64,000 bases of DNA, from assembly GCF_001513955.1 (NCBI RefSeq), contig NZ_KQ948146.1, positions 160,476-224,475 of the forward strand. The letters run 5' to 3'. Positions within the stretch are counted from its first letter, which is position 1. Each line of letters opens with the position of its first letter. The notes under the pieces are model-generated. The model was not told the DNA's origin. It saw only the letters and a program-made list of their open reading frames with translations, and did no database searches. A program made the position numbers and the translations under genes. This DNA comes from Streptomyces pseudovenezuelae. Its GTDB lineage: Bacteria; Actinomycetota; Actinomycetes; Streptomycetales; Streptomycetaceae. Below are positions 53,629 through 62,147 of the stretch, piece after piece.

Positions 53629-54435
53629 GTGCAGTTCCGCCAACAGGCCCTCGCCAAACTCCAGTCACCGGAGGAGCTCGACCTTCCGGTGCGCTTCGCC
53701 CGCCCTCAGGGCTGGCTCGTGATGTCCGTGACGGTGGTCGTGATGGCCGCCGCGTCCGTGTGGGCGGTGACCGGCTCGGTGGCCTCCACGGTGAGCGCGC
53801 CCGCCATCCTCACCCACGGGGAGGGCAGTTACATCCTGCAGAGCCCGGTCGCGGGCCAGGTCACCCAGGTGATCGCCAAGGAGGGGCAGCAGCTGCCCGC
53901 CGGCTCCCCGGTGCTGAAGGTCCGTACCTCACAGGGCGACACCGTCGTCCGCACGGTCGCTGCGGGTCGGGTCACCGCCCTCGCGGCCACCATCGGCCAG
54001 ATCATCTCGACCGGCGCGAACGTCGCCGCGGTGGAGAAGGTCGCCCACCCCTCCGATCCGATGTACGCCACGGTGTACGTGCCCGCCGAGAACGCGGCCT
54101 CCATCCCGGACGACGCCGCCGTGGACCTGACCCTGTCCTCGGTGCCCACCCAGGAGTACGGGGTGCTGCGCGGCCATGTGAAGTCGGTGGACCGCTCGGC
54201 GCAGTCGGCGCAGCAGATCGCCGCGTTCCTCGGCGACAGCCAGCTCGGCGAGCAGTTCACCAAGGACGGCCGGCCGGTCGCCGTACTCGTGAGGCTCGAC
54301 AGGTCCAAGGACACGAAGAGCGGCTACAAGTGGTCGTCCGCGGACGGCCCGCCCTTCGCCCTGACCTCCATGACCGTGGCCTCGGGTTCGATCCGGCTGG
54401 CCGATCAGCGTCCCGTCGATTGGCTGCTGCCGTGA
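53629..54435 (+). CDS. HlyD-type membrane fusion protein of NHLP export system
   Basis: 268 residues. A short cytoplasmic N terminus (QFRQQALAKLQSPEELDLPVR) precedes one membrane helix (residue 30-52), then a lipoyl/HlyD-like beta-barrel: LTHGEGSYILQSPVAGQVTQVI and VVRTVAAGRVTALAATIGQII. There is no coiled-coil hairpin, matching adaptors of peptide exporters in actinobacteria rather than Gram-negative RND adaptors. Likely links the two ABC exporters to the cell surface. The start is GTG 53629, after a GGGAAG ribosome site. Its stop overlaps the C39 exporter start by 4 bases. Confidence 0.8.
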   Translation: MQFRQQALAKLQSPEELDLPVRFARPQGWLVMSVTVVVMAAASVWAVTGSVASTVSAPAILTHGEGSYILQSPVAGQVTQVIAKEGQQLPAGSPVLKVRTSQGDTVVRTVAAGRVTALAATIGQIISTGANVAAVEKVAHPSDPMYATVYVPAENAASIPDDAAVDLTLSSVPTQEYGVLRGHVKSVDRSAQSAQQIAAFLGDSQLGEQFTKDGRPVAVLVRLDRSKDTKSGYKWSSADGPPFALTSMTVASGSIRLADQRPVDWLLP

Positions 54436-56654
54436 GCACCGCACAGGACACCCGCGGCAGGCGCCGCTCCGCCCCGCCCAAGCGCCCGGTCCCCACCGGG
54501 AAGTCGAAGACGGTCCGCACGCCCACCGTCCTCCAGATGGAGGCCGTGGAGTGCGGCGCCGCGTCCCTGGCGATGGTCCTCGGCCACTACGGCAAGCACG
54601 TCCCGCTGGAGGAGCTGCGCATCGCCTGCGGTGTCTCCCGCGACGGCTCGCGCGCCAGCAACCTCCTCAAGGCGGCCCGCAGTTACGGCCTGACGGCCAA
54701 GGGCATGCAGATGGACACGGCCGCGCTCGCCGAGGTGAAGACGCCGGCCGTGCTGTTCTGGGAGTTCAACCACTACGTCGTCTACGACGGCATGGGCCGC
54801 CGCTTCGGCCGCCGCGGGGTCTACATCAACGACCCCGGCAAGGGCCGCCGTTTCGTCCCCATGGAGGACTTCGACGGCAGCTTCACCGGTGTCGTGCTGG
54901 TGATGGAGCCCGGTGAGGGCTTCACCCGGGGCGGCCGCAAGCCGGGTGTCCTCGGCGCGATGCCGGCTCGGCTGCGCGGCACCGCGGGCACCATGCCGGC
55001 CGCGGTGCTGGCCAGCCTGCTGCTGGTGCTGGTCGGCGCGGCCACCCCCGCGCTCTCCCGCACCTACATCGACATGTTCCTGATCGGCGGCCAGACCTCC
55101 CTGCTCGGTGTGCTGTTCGCGTCGATGGGCGCCTGCGTGGCCCTGACCCTGGCCCTGACCTGGCTCCAGCAGGCGAACCTCCTGCACGGCCGCATCATCT
55201 CCTCGACCCTCTCCAGCGCCCGCTTCCTGCGCCATCTGCTGCGCCTGCCGGTGACGTTCTTCTCCCAGCGCAGCCCGGCCGACCTGGTCCAGCGCCTCCA
55301 GTCCAACGACCAGGTCGCCGAGACCCTGGCCCGCGACCTCGCGGCGGCGGGCGTCGACGCGGTGGTCGTCGTCCTGTACGCGATCCTGCTCTACACCTAC
55401 GATCCGCAGCTCACCTACGTCGGCATCGGTGTGGCCCTGCTCAACGTGGTGGCGATGCGGGTCGTCATCCGGCTTCGCTCCACGCGCACCGCGAAACTGC
55501 GTGCCGACAGCGCCCGGCTCACCAACACGGCGTACACGGGCCTGCAGTTGATCGAGACGATGAAGGCGACCGGCGGCGAGGACGGCTACTTCCGCAAGTG
55601 GGCCGGTCAGCACGCCACCACGCTGGAGGAACAGCAGCGGCTCGGGGTGCCGAGCGCCTGGCTGGGTGTGGTCGCGCCGATGCTGGCCACCTTCAACAGC
55701 GCGCTCATCCTGTGGATCGGCGGCATGCGGGCCATCGAGGGCGGCATCTCCGTCGGCCTGCTGGTCGCCTTCCAGGCCCTGGTCACCCGCTTCACCGCGC
55801 CGATCACCCGCCTCAACGGCGTCGCGGGGCGCATCCAGGACTTCGCGGCCGACGTGGCCCGCCTCAAGGACGTCGAGAACTTCAAGGCGGACCCGCTCTA
55901 CGGCCGTCCCGGCGCCGGCGACTCCACCCGCCGGCTGCACGGCCATGTCGAGCTGCAGAACATCACCTTCGGCTACAACCCGCTCGACAAGCCGCTGCTC
56001 AGCGGTTTCGACCTGACCGTGGGCCCGGGGCAGCAGGTGGCGCTGGTCGGCGGCTCCGGCAGCGGCAAGTCGACCGTCTCCCGGCTGATCTCCGGGCTGT
56101 ACGCGCCCTGGGAGGGAGTGATCCGCATCGACGGCCGGCGGCTGGACGACATCCCGCGCGGCGCGCTCGCCTCCTCGGTGTCCTTCGTGGACCAGGACGT
56201 GTTCCTCTTCGAGGGCTCGGTCCGCGACAACGTGGCGCTGTGGGACCCGTCGATCCCGGACGACGCCGTGGTGGACGCACTGCGGGACGCGGCCCTTTAC
56301 GACGTGGTGGTACGGCGGCCCGGCGGCATCCACAGCAAGGTCGAGCAGGACGGCCGCAACTTCTCCGGCGGCCAGCGCCAACGCCTGGAGATCGCGCGGG
56401 CGTTGGTGCGCCGGCCCAGCATCCTGGTCCTCGACGAGGTGACCAGCGCGCTGGACGCGGAGACCGAGCAGGTCGTCATGGACAACCTGCGCAAGCGCGG
56501 CTGCGCCTGTGTGGTGATCGCGCACCGGCTCAGCACCGTGCGCGACAGCGACGAGATCGTCGTACTGCAGCACGGCACGATCGTGGAACGCGGGCGGCAC
56601 GAGGAACTGGTGACGCGCGGCGGAGCGTACGCGGCGCTGGTCAAGGAACGGTGA
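54432..56654 (+). CDS. NHLP-type ABC exporter with N-terminal C39 peptidase
   Basis: 740 residues in three parts. C39 peptidase domain (about 30-155): catalytic Cys in MEAVECGAASLAMVLGHYG, His in FNHYVVYDG and Asp in INDPGKG. Membrane domain (about 180-470, six helices). ATPase domain: GGSGSGKSTVSRL, signature FSGGQRQRLEIARAL, Walker B LVLDEVTSALD, H-loop IAHRLST. All catalytic residues are present, so it would cut the leader after Gly-Gly during export. NHLP systems usually have such a unit together with a second ABC subunit, here the next gene. GTG 54432 overlaps the HlyD-like stop. Confidence 0.92.
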   Translation: MSTAQDTRGRRRSAPPKRPVPTGKSKTVRTPTVLQMEAVECGAASLAMVLGHYGKHVPLEELRIACGVSRDGSRASNLLKAARSYGLTAKGMQMDTAALAEVKTPAVLFWEFNHYVVYDGMGRRFGRRGVYINDPGKGRRFVPMEDFDGSFTGVVLVMEPGEGFTRGGRKPGVLGAMPARLRGTAGTMPAAVLASLLLVLVGAATPALSRTYIDMFLIGGQTSLLGVLFASMGACVALTLALTWLQQANLLHGRIISSTLSSARFLRHLLRLPVTFFSQRSPADLVQRLQSNDQVAETLARDLAAAGVDAVVVVLYAILLYTYDPQLTYVGIGVALLNVVAMRVVIRLRSTRTAKLRADSARLTNTAYTGLQLIETMKATGGEDGYFRKWAGQHATTLEEQQRLGVPSAWLGVVAPMLATFNSALILWIGGMRAIEGGISVGLLVAFQALVTRFTAPITRLNGVAGRIQDFAADVARLKDVENFKADPLYGRPGAGDSTRRLHGHVELQNITFGYNPLDKPLLSGFDLTVGPGQQVALVGGSGSGKSTVSRLISGLYAPWEGVIRIDGRRLDDIPRGALASSVSFVDQDVFLFEGSVRDNVALWDPSIPDDAVVDALRDAALYDVVVRRPGGIHSKVEQDGRNFSGGQRQRLEIARALVRRPSILVLDEVTSALDAETEQVVMDNLRKRGCACVVIAHRLSTVRDSDEIVVLQHGTIVERGRHEELVTRGGAYAALVKER

Positions 56655-56655
56655 G

Positions 56656-59469
56656 ATGACTACCGCACACGAAGGGGACGTGGTCCTCACCTCCCTCGGT
56701 CAGATGGGCACCCGCATCGACTGCGCGGGGTTCAGCCGCATCGACCTCGAAGGCCCGCAGGTGCTGTGGCTGGTCGTGTCGGGCGCGGTGGACCTGTTCG
56801 CGGTGGACGCGGAGCAGCAGGGACACTGGCACCACCTGGGCCGTCTGGAGCCCGGCGCGCTGCTGCTCGGCCCGGTGGCGGGTCCGCAGCACACCCTCGT
56901 CGCCCGCCCGCTCAGGGATTGCGTCGTCCACCGCATCGGTCTGCGCGAGCTGTACGAGCCCGCGAACACCCAGACGTGGTCGTACGACGAGTACGGCAAC
57001 CCCCAGTACGTGCCGCCGACGACGAGCCCGCTGGAGTACGCCCTCGCGCTCGGTGTGGGCCGGAGCCTGTCGATTCTCTTCCAGGCGCCGATGGCCGACG
57101 AGCGGGCCGCCGCCCCGACCGACGACGACGTCTTCTGGATGCAGGTCCCGCCGGGCAGTGTGCAGTACGGCTCGCTCTACGGCGCCGAGGCTGCCGCCGA
57201 CCTGCTGATGGACCCGGCGGTCTGGCAGTCCATGGTCGATCAGCAGTACCGGCTGCTCACCACGCTGGACCGCTGGATCGAGCAGATGGAGCGCACCCAC
57301 GAGACCCGCACGGCGGCCGGCATCAAGGCCGGCGAGGCGGTACGCGCCCAGGCCGACCGGACCCTGCTGGCGTCCATCGGCAGGTCGAAGCAGCGCACGA
57401 CGACCGCCGACGCCGACGCGAGCTACGCGGCCTGCAGGCTGGTCGCCGACGCGGCGGGCATCCCGCTCGCCGAGAACGCCCAGAGCGGCACCGAGAGCGA
57501 CCGGCTCGACCCGGTCGAGCGCATCGCCCTCGCCTCCCGCGTCCGCATCAGATCCGTACGCCTGGACGGCCGCTGGTGGCGGGACAACATCGGCCCGCTG
57601 GTGGGTCACCGGGCCCTGTCGGGCGCGCCGGTCGCGCTGCTGTGGCGGCGCGGTGGCTATGTGGCCGTCCATCCGGCGACGGGCCGCGAGACACCGATAG
57701 AGAAGGACAACGCGGAGGAGTTCGAACCGCGCGCGGTGATGTTCTACCGCCCGCTGCCCGACCGGAAGCTGAGCCCCGTAGGCCTGTTGCGGTTCAGCAT
57801 GCGCGGCACCGGCGGTGATGTGACGAACCTGCTGCTCAGCGGTCTGGTCACGGTGGCGATCGGTGCGCTGGTGCCCATCGCGACCGGCAAGGTGCTCGGC
57901 GAGTTCGTGCCCAAGGCGCAGACCGCTCTGATCGTGCAGGTGTGTCTGGCCGTGATGGTCAGCGGTGTGGTGACGGCGGCGTTCATGCTGCTGCAGAACC
58001 TCACCATGCTGCGCCTGGAGGGCCGTATCGAGGCGACCCTGCAACCCGCGGTGTGGGACCGGCTGCTGAGGCTGCCGACGAAGTTCTTCACCGAGCGCTC
58101 GACCGGCGAACTCGCCAGCCAGGCCATGGGCATCAGCTCGATCCGCCGGATGATGGCGGGCATCGGCCCCACCGTCGCCCAGTCGGTGACCATCGGCGCG
58201 ATGAACCTGGGACTGCTGTTCTGGTACAGCGTCCCGATGGCCATGGCGGCGATCGGCATGCTTGTCGTCATCGCCGCCGGGTTCCTGGGGCTGGGGCTGT
58301 GGCAGGTGCGCTGGCAGCGGCGGCTGGTGGTGCTCAGCAACAAGCTGAACAACCAGGCCTTCCAGACCCTGCGCGGCCTGCCCAAGCTGCGGGTGGCGGC
58401 GGCGGAGAACTACGCGTACGCGGCCTGGGCCTCGGAGTTCGCCCGCAGCCGCGAGCTCCAGCAGAAGGTGGGCCGGATCAAGAACCTCACCTCGGTGATG
58501 GGCTCGGTCTATCTCCCGCTGTGCACCCTGCTGATGTTCATGCTGCTCGCGGGCCCGGCACGCGGCTCGATGTCGGCGGCGGAGTTCCTGACCTTCAACA
58601 CCTCGGTGACGATGCTGCTGACCGCGGTCACCTCCCTCACCGGCGCCTTCGTCTCGGCGGTGGCCGCGCTCCCCCTGTTCGAGGAGATCAAGCCGGTCCT
58701 GGAGGCGCAGCCGGAGGTGCGCACCGCGAGCACCCGGCCGGGCCCGCTCACCGGCGCGATGGAGGCCCGCAGGCTCTCCTTCCGCTACTCCGAAGACGGT
58801 CCCCTGATCCTGGACGACGTGTCCTTCGAGATCCGGCCGGGCGAGTTCGTGGCGATCGTCGGCCCGAGCGGCTGCGGCAAGTCGACCCTGCTCAGGCTGC
58901 TGATCGGCTTCGACCGCCCGGTCTCCGGGAGTGTCCTGTACGACGGCCAGGACCTGGCCGCCCTCGACCAGTCGGCGGTGCGCAGGCAGTGCGGTGTCGT
59001 GCTCCAGCACGCGCAGCCGTTCACCGGCTCCATCCTGGACGTCATCTGCGGCACCGAGCCCTACACGCCGGAGGAGGCGATGGCGGCGGCCGCCATGGCG
59101 GGGCTCGCGGAGGACATCCAGCGGATGCCGATGGGGCTGCACACCATCGTCTCGGGCAGCGGGGCGATCTCCGGCGGCCAGCGTCAACGGCTGATGATCG
59201 CCCAGGCGTTGATCCGCAGGCCGCGGATCCTCTTCTTCGACGAGGCGACCAGCGCCCTGGACAACGACACCCAGCGCACGGTCATCGAGTCCACCAAGGC
59301 CCTCAACGCCACCCGGATCGTCATCGCCCACCGGCTGTCCACGGTGCTGGACGCCGACCGCGTGATCGTGATGGAGAACGGCAAGGTCGCCCAGCAGGGG
59401 CCGCCCGCGCAGCTCCTCGCGGACACGGGCGGGCGGCTGCACGAGCTGGTGCGGCGGCAGATGGCGTGA
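56656..59469 (+). CDS. NHLP-type ABC exporter, second subunit (no peptidase)
   Basis: 937 residues. The first 380 or so lack the C39 peptidase and instead hold a cyclic-nucleotide-binding-like beta-roll (GAVDLFAVDAEQQGHWHHLGRLEPG) plus a family-specific region. Six membrane helices then occur at about 385-670, and an ATPase domain at the end: GPSGCGKSTLLRL, signature ISGGQRQRLMIAQAL, Walker B FFDEATSALD, H-loop IAHRLST. Typical of the second ABC component in NHLP bacteriocin systems; it could pair with the C39 exporter as a heterodimer. It starts 2 bases after the previous stop. Confidence 0.9.
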   Translation: MTTAHEGDVVLTSLGQMGTRIDCAGFSRIDLEGPQVLWLVVSGAVDLFAVDAEQQGHWHHLGRLEPGALLLGPVAGPQHTLVARPLRDCVVHRIGLRELYEPANTQTWSYDEYGNPQYVPPTTSPLEYALALGVGRSLSILFQAPMADERAAAPTDDDVFWMQVPPGSVQYGSLYGAEAAADLLMDPAVWQSMVDQQYRLLTTLDRWIEQMERTHETRTAAGIKAGEAVRAQADRTLLASIGRSKQRTTTADADASYAACRLVADAAGIPLAENAQSGTESDRLDPVERIALASRVRIRSVRLDGRWWRDNIGPLVGHRALSGAPVALLWRRGGYVAVHPATGRETPIEKDNAEEFEPRAVMFYRPLPDRKLSPVGLLRFSMRGTGGDVTNLLLSGLVTVAIGALVPIATGKVLGEFVPKAQTALIVQVCLAVMVSGVVTAAFMLLQNLTMLRLEGRIEATLQPAVWDRLLRLPTKFFTERSTGELASQAMGISSIRRMMAGIGPTVAQSVTIGAMNLGLLFWYSVPMAMAAIGMLVVIAAGFLGLGLWQVRWQRRLVVLSNKLNNQAFQTLRGLPKLRVAAAENYAYAAWASEFARSRELQQKVGRIKNLTSVMGSVYLPLCTLLMFMLLAGPARGSMSAAEFLTFNTSVTMLLTAVTSLTGAFVSAVAALPLFEEIKPVLEAQPEVRTASTRPGPLTGAMEARRLSFRYSEDGPLILDDVSFEIRPGEFVAIVGPSGCGKSTLLRLLIGFDRPVSGSVLYDGQDLAALDQSAVRRQCGVVLQHAQPFTGSILDVICGTEPYTPEEAMAAAAMAGLAEDIQRMPMGLHTIVSGSGAISGGQRQRLMIAQALIRRPRILFFDEATSALDNDTQRTVIESTKALNATRIVIAHRLSTVLDADRVIVMENGKVAQQGPPAQLLADTGGRLHELVRRQMA

Positions 59470-59473
59470 GGGG

Positions 59474-59983
59474 TCAGTCCAGGCCGGGGACCGGCGCCCC
59501 CGAGGGCACGCCCGCGTCGACGTACGCCCGGTAGAGCTCCTGCCACGGCGGTCCGTCCCGGCGCTCGTCGCGGGCGCGTGCGTCGAGGCCGGCCAGGCAG
59601 ACCTCCCATCCGGCGCCGTTGCGGGCGGCGGTGTCGGCGGCGCTCAGGACGTTGGTGAGCGTGAAGCGCGTCCGCTTCTCGTCCAGGGGTTCCAGGTCGA
59701 AGTGCAGCTCGTCGCCGCCCCACTCGAAGGACAGGTGCCGGGGCTCGTCGACGGCGATGACCCGGCCCGTGGAGTCCTCCATGTGGGGATCACCGCTGAA
59801 CCGGATGGTCCCGCCGGGGCGCAGCTCGATCTCGGCGCGGGAGGGGAACCAGTGGGCCAGTTCGTCGGCGTCGGTCACGAGCTGCCAGACGCGGGCGACG
59901 GGATGGTCGTAGGTGCGGCTGAAGCGGACGGCGGGGCGTCCGTCGTCCAGGGTCAGGTAGGTGCCGGTGAGGTCTGCGGCCAT
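59474..59983 (-). CDS. SRPBCC/AHSA1-like protein
   Basis: 169-residue START-fold (AHSA1 group) protein. Features: VRFSRTYDHPVARVWQLVTDADELAHWFPSRAEIEL, then GGTIRFSGDPH and FEWGGDELHFDLEPLDEKRTRFTL. It occurs next to an ArsR regulator, a common pairing where the regulator acts on it. Function unknown; a role as lipid-binding or small-molecule-binding protein is only general. ATG 59983 starts 6 bases after the ArsR stop on the minus strand, so one transcript. Confidence 0.84.
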   Translation of the reverse strand: MAADLTGTYLTLDDGRPAVRFSRTYDHPVARVWQLVTDADELAHWFPSRAEIELRPGGTIRFSGDPHMEDSTGRVIAVDEPRHLSFEWGGDELHFDLEPLDEKRTRFTLTNVLSAADTAARNGAGWEVCLAGLDARARDERRDGPPWQELYRAYVDAGVPSGAPVPGLD

Positions 59984-59989
59984 GGTGGA

Positions 59990-60334
59990 TCAGTCCTTCG
60001 GGGCGGGTTCCTCGGGGGTGTCCGGCGCCGTCTCGTCCAGGCGGTCGCCGAGGGCGTCCAGGCTGGTGTTCCAGAGCTTGCGGTACGGGGCCAGCCAGGC
60101 GTCCAGCTCGGCGATCGGGCCCGGGTCCAGGGCGTAGAGGCGCCGCTGCGCGTCCTGCCGCACCCGGACCAGACCCGCTTCCCTGAGCACCTTCAGATGC
60201 TTCGACGTGCCCGGCTGGCTCAGTCCGCACGCCTCCACGATCTCCCCGACGGACCGGGGCCGCTCCAGGAGCAGCGCGACGATGGCCCGCCGGTGCGGGT
60301 CGGCGAGGGCGGTCCAGAGCGGGGCGTCGGACAT
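59990..60334 (-). CDS. ArsR family transcriptional regulator
   Basis: 114-residue winged-helix repressor. LWTALADPHRRAIVALLLERPRSVGEIVEACGLSQPGTSKHLKVLREAGLVRVRQDAQRRLY covers the whole DNA-binding domain. There is no Cys metal site of the SmtB/ArsR sort, so it senses something other than metal. Start ATG 60334 is chosen (MSDAPLW); the frame continues 18 bases earlier. It is co-transcribed with the SRPBCC gene and is divergent from the MFS exporter, whose promoter region it faces. Confidence 0.87.
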   Translation of the reverse strand: MSDAPLWTALADPHRRAIVALLLERPRSVGEIVEACGLSQPGTSKHLKVLREAGLVRVRQDAQRRLYALDPGPIAELDAWLAPYRKLWNTSLDALGDRLDETAPDTPEEPAPKD

Positions 60335-60397
60335 GAATCCAATATGCCTCACCGGTTATATAGCGGTCAAGGAATACACAAGCCCGCGGCTCCCGCT

Positions 60398-60419
60398 AGC
60401 GAAACGTTGCCGTTTCGCT
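60398..60419. promoter_or_regulatory. Palindromic operator upstream of the MFS exporter, site 1
   Basis: AGCGAAAC-GTTGCC-GTTTCGCT, inverted repeat with 8-base arms and a 6-base spacer. Shares GAAAC...GTTTC with site 2. Located in the divergent region between the ArsR and the MFS genes. Confidence 0.65.
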
Positions 60420-60443
60420 CGGAGTGCTCTAACCTCAACGTGT

Positions 60444-60458
60444 ACGAAACGGTTTCGT
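60444..60458. promoter_or_regulatory. Palindromic operator upstream of the MFS exporter, site 2
   Basis: ACGAAAC-G-GTTTCGT, perfect inverted repeat with 7-base arms, about 45 bases before the MFS start. Sequence type is seen in TetR-controlled efflux promoters. Confidence 0.65.
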
Positions 60459-60502
60459 TTATGAACCGGACGAGTCCGGCCGACTTCCCTGGAGTTGTTC
60501 CC

Positions 60503-62005
60503 ATGTCCCAGAAGACTCTGACCGAGAGCGGGCGGGAGGGTGCCGTCGCGGCACCGGACGACGCCTCGGCAAAGCGGTGGTGGATCCTCGCCGTCATCGC
60601 CCTCGCCCAGCTGATGGTGGTCCTCGACTCGACCATCGTGAACATCGCCCTGCCCTCGGCCCAGGCCGACCTCGGCTTCTCCGACGGCAACCGGCAGTGG
60701 ATCGTCACGGCCTACGCGCTGGCGTTCGCCTCCCTGCTCCTGCTCGGAGGGCGGATAGCCGACCTCTTCGGCCGCAAGACGGCCTTCCTCGTCGGGGTCG
60801 TCGGCTTCGCGGCCGTCTCCGCGCTCGGCGGTGCCGCCACCAACTTCGAGATGCTGGTCACCGCCCGCGCCCTGCAGGGCGCCTTCGGCGCACTCCTCGC
60901 GCCGGCCGCGCTCTCCCTGCTCAACACGACGTTCACCGACGCCCGCGAGCGGGCCAGGGCGTTCAGCGTGTACGGCGCCATCGCCGGTGCCGGCGGTGCG
61001 GTGGGTCTGCTGCTCGGCGGTGTCCTGACCGACGCGTTCGACTGGCGCTGGACCCTGTACGTCAACGTCGTCATCGCCGTCGTCGCCTTCGCGGGCGGCT
61101 GGGTGCTGCTGCGCAACCATCGTGACGCCGCGAACTCCAAGCTGGACATGCCCGGCACACTGCTGGTCGCCGCCGGTCTCTTCTCTCTGGTGTACGGCTT
61201 CTCCAACGCCGAGACGCACGACTGGGGCTCCCCCGCGACCTGGGGCTTCCTGGTAGCGGGTGGCCTGCTGCTGGCCGCCTTCGCCTGGTGGCAGACCCGC
61301 GCCGCGCACCCGCTGCTGCCGCTGCGCATCCTGCTGGACCGCAACCGGGCGGCCTCCCTCGCGGCCGTGCTCATGTCCGCCGGCGGCATGTTCGGTGTCT
61401 TCCTCTTCCTCACCTACTACCTCCAGTTGAACCTGGGCTTCAGCCCGACCAGGACAGGTGTGGCCTTCCTGCCGATGGTCGCCGCGCTGATGGTGGCGTC
61501 CCAGGTCAGCACGACCATGCTGGTCCCCCGGATCGGACCGAAGGTGGTCATCCCGCTGGGCTTCGCGGTGGCCGCGGTCGGCATGGCCTGGATGACCGGG
61601 ATCGGCGTCGGCTCCAGCTACCTCTCCGCCGTACTGCCCCAGCTGATCGTGACCGGCTTCGGCCTCGGCCTGGTCATGCCGCCGGCCATGCAGCTGGCCA
61701 CCTCAGGGGTCATGGCCGAGGACGCCGGAGTCGCCTCCGCCACCGTCAACGCCATGCAGCAGGTGGGCGGTTCGATCGGTACGGCGCTGCTGAACACGCT
61801 GGCCGCGAGCGCCGCCACCGACTACCTGGTCGGCAAGGACCCGACGAACAAGCTGGTGCAGGCCCAGGCGACGATCGAGAGCTACACCACCGCGTTCTGG
61901 TGGTCGGCGGGCCTCTTCGCCGCCGGTGCGCTGATCGCCTTCCTGCTGTTCCGGCGCGGGGTGCCGGAGCAGGACCCGGACGCCGCACCCGTCGTCCACA
62001 TGTAG
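60503..62005 (+). CDS. MFS drug exporter, DHA2 family (14 helices)
   Basis: 500-residue proton-coupled efflux pump with 14 predicted membrane helices, as for the DHA2 group. Features: LAQLMVVLDSTIVNIALPSAQ (helix 1 motif D1), LLLGGRIADLFGRKTAFLVG (motif A), ARALQGAFGALLAPAALSLL, and GAIAGAGGAVGLLLGGVL (motif C of exporters). Exports a toxic small molecule; substrate not known. ATG 60503 has GGAG 8 bases upstream; an alternative ATG at 60461 overlaps the operator region and is less likely. Control by an unknown TetR- or ArsR-type protein through the two palindromes. Confidence 0.9.
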   Translation: MSQKTLTESGREGAVAAPDDASAKRWWILAVIALAQLMVVLDSTIVNIALPSAQADLGFSDGNRQWIVTAYALAFASLLLLGGRIADLFGRKTAFLVGVVGFAAVSALGGAATNFEMLVTARALQGAFGALLAPAALSLLNTTFTDARERARAFSVYGAIAGAGGAVGLLLGGVLTDAFDWRWTLYVNVVIAVVAFAGGWVLLRNHRDAANSKLDMPGTLLVAAGLFSLVYGFSNAETHDWGSPATWGFLVAGGLLLAAFAWWQTRAAHPLLPLRILLDRNRAASLAAVLMSAGGMFGVFLFLTYYLQLNLGFSPTRTGVAFLPMVAALMVASQVSTTMLVPRIGPKVVIPLGFAVAAVGMAWMTGIGVGSSYLSAVLPQLIVTGFGLGLVMPPAMQLATSGVMAEDAGVASATVNAMQQVGGSIGTALLNTLAASAATDYLVGKDPTNKLVQAQATIESYTTAFWWSAGLFAAGALIAFLLFRRGVPEQDPDAAPVVHM

Positions 62006-62029
62006 CAGCCGCCGCAGGAGCCGCCGGTT

Positions 62030-62071
62030 CGAGAAGGGTCGCCGTCCGCAGGGAGACGGCGGCCCTTCTCG
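62030..62071. terminator. Strong hairpin terminator
   Basis: 17-base-pair stem (one G-T wobble) around an 8-base loop, 25 bases after the MFS stop. Possible read-through into the next gene would be blocked. Confidence 0.82.
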
Positions 62072-62147
62072 CTGTCGACGGGCGGTGCCCGGCCGGTGGC
62101 TGAGACCGACGCTCCGTCAGCTCGCCCGGCGTTGGAAGGGGTTCCGC

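Noticed and set aside
54257..54526. Small minus-strand ORF across the HlyD-type/C39 exporter junction
   Set aside because: Antisense to two overlapping genes; composition not coding.
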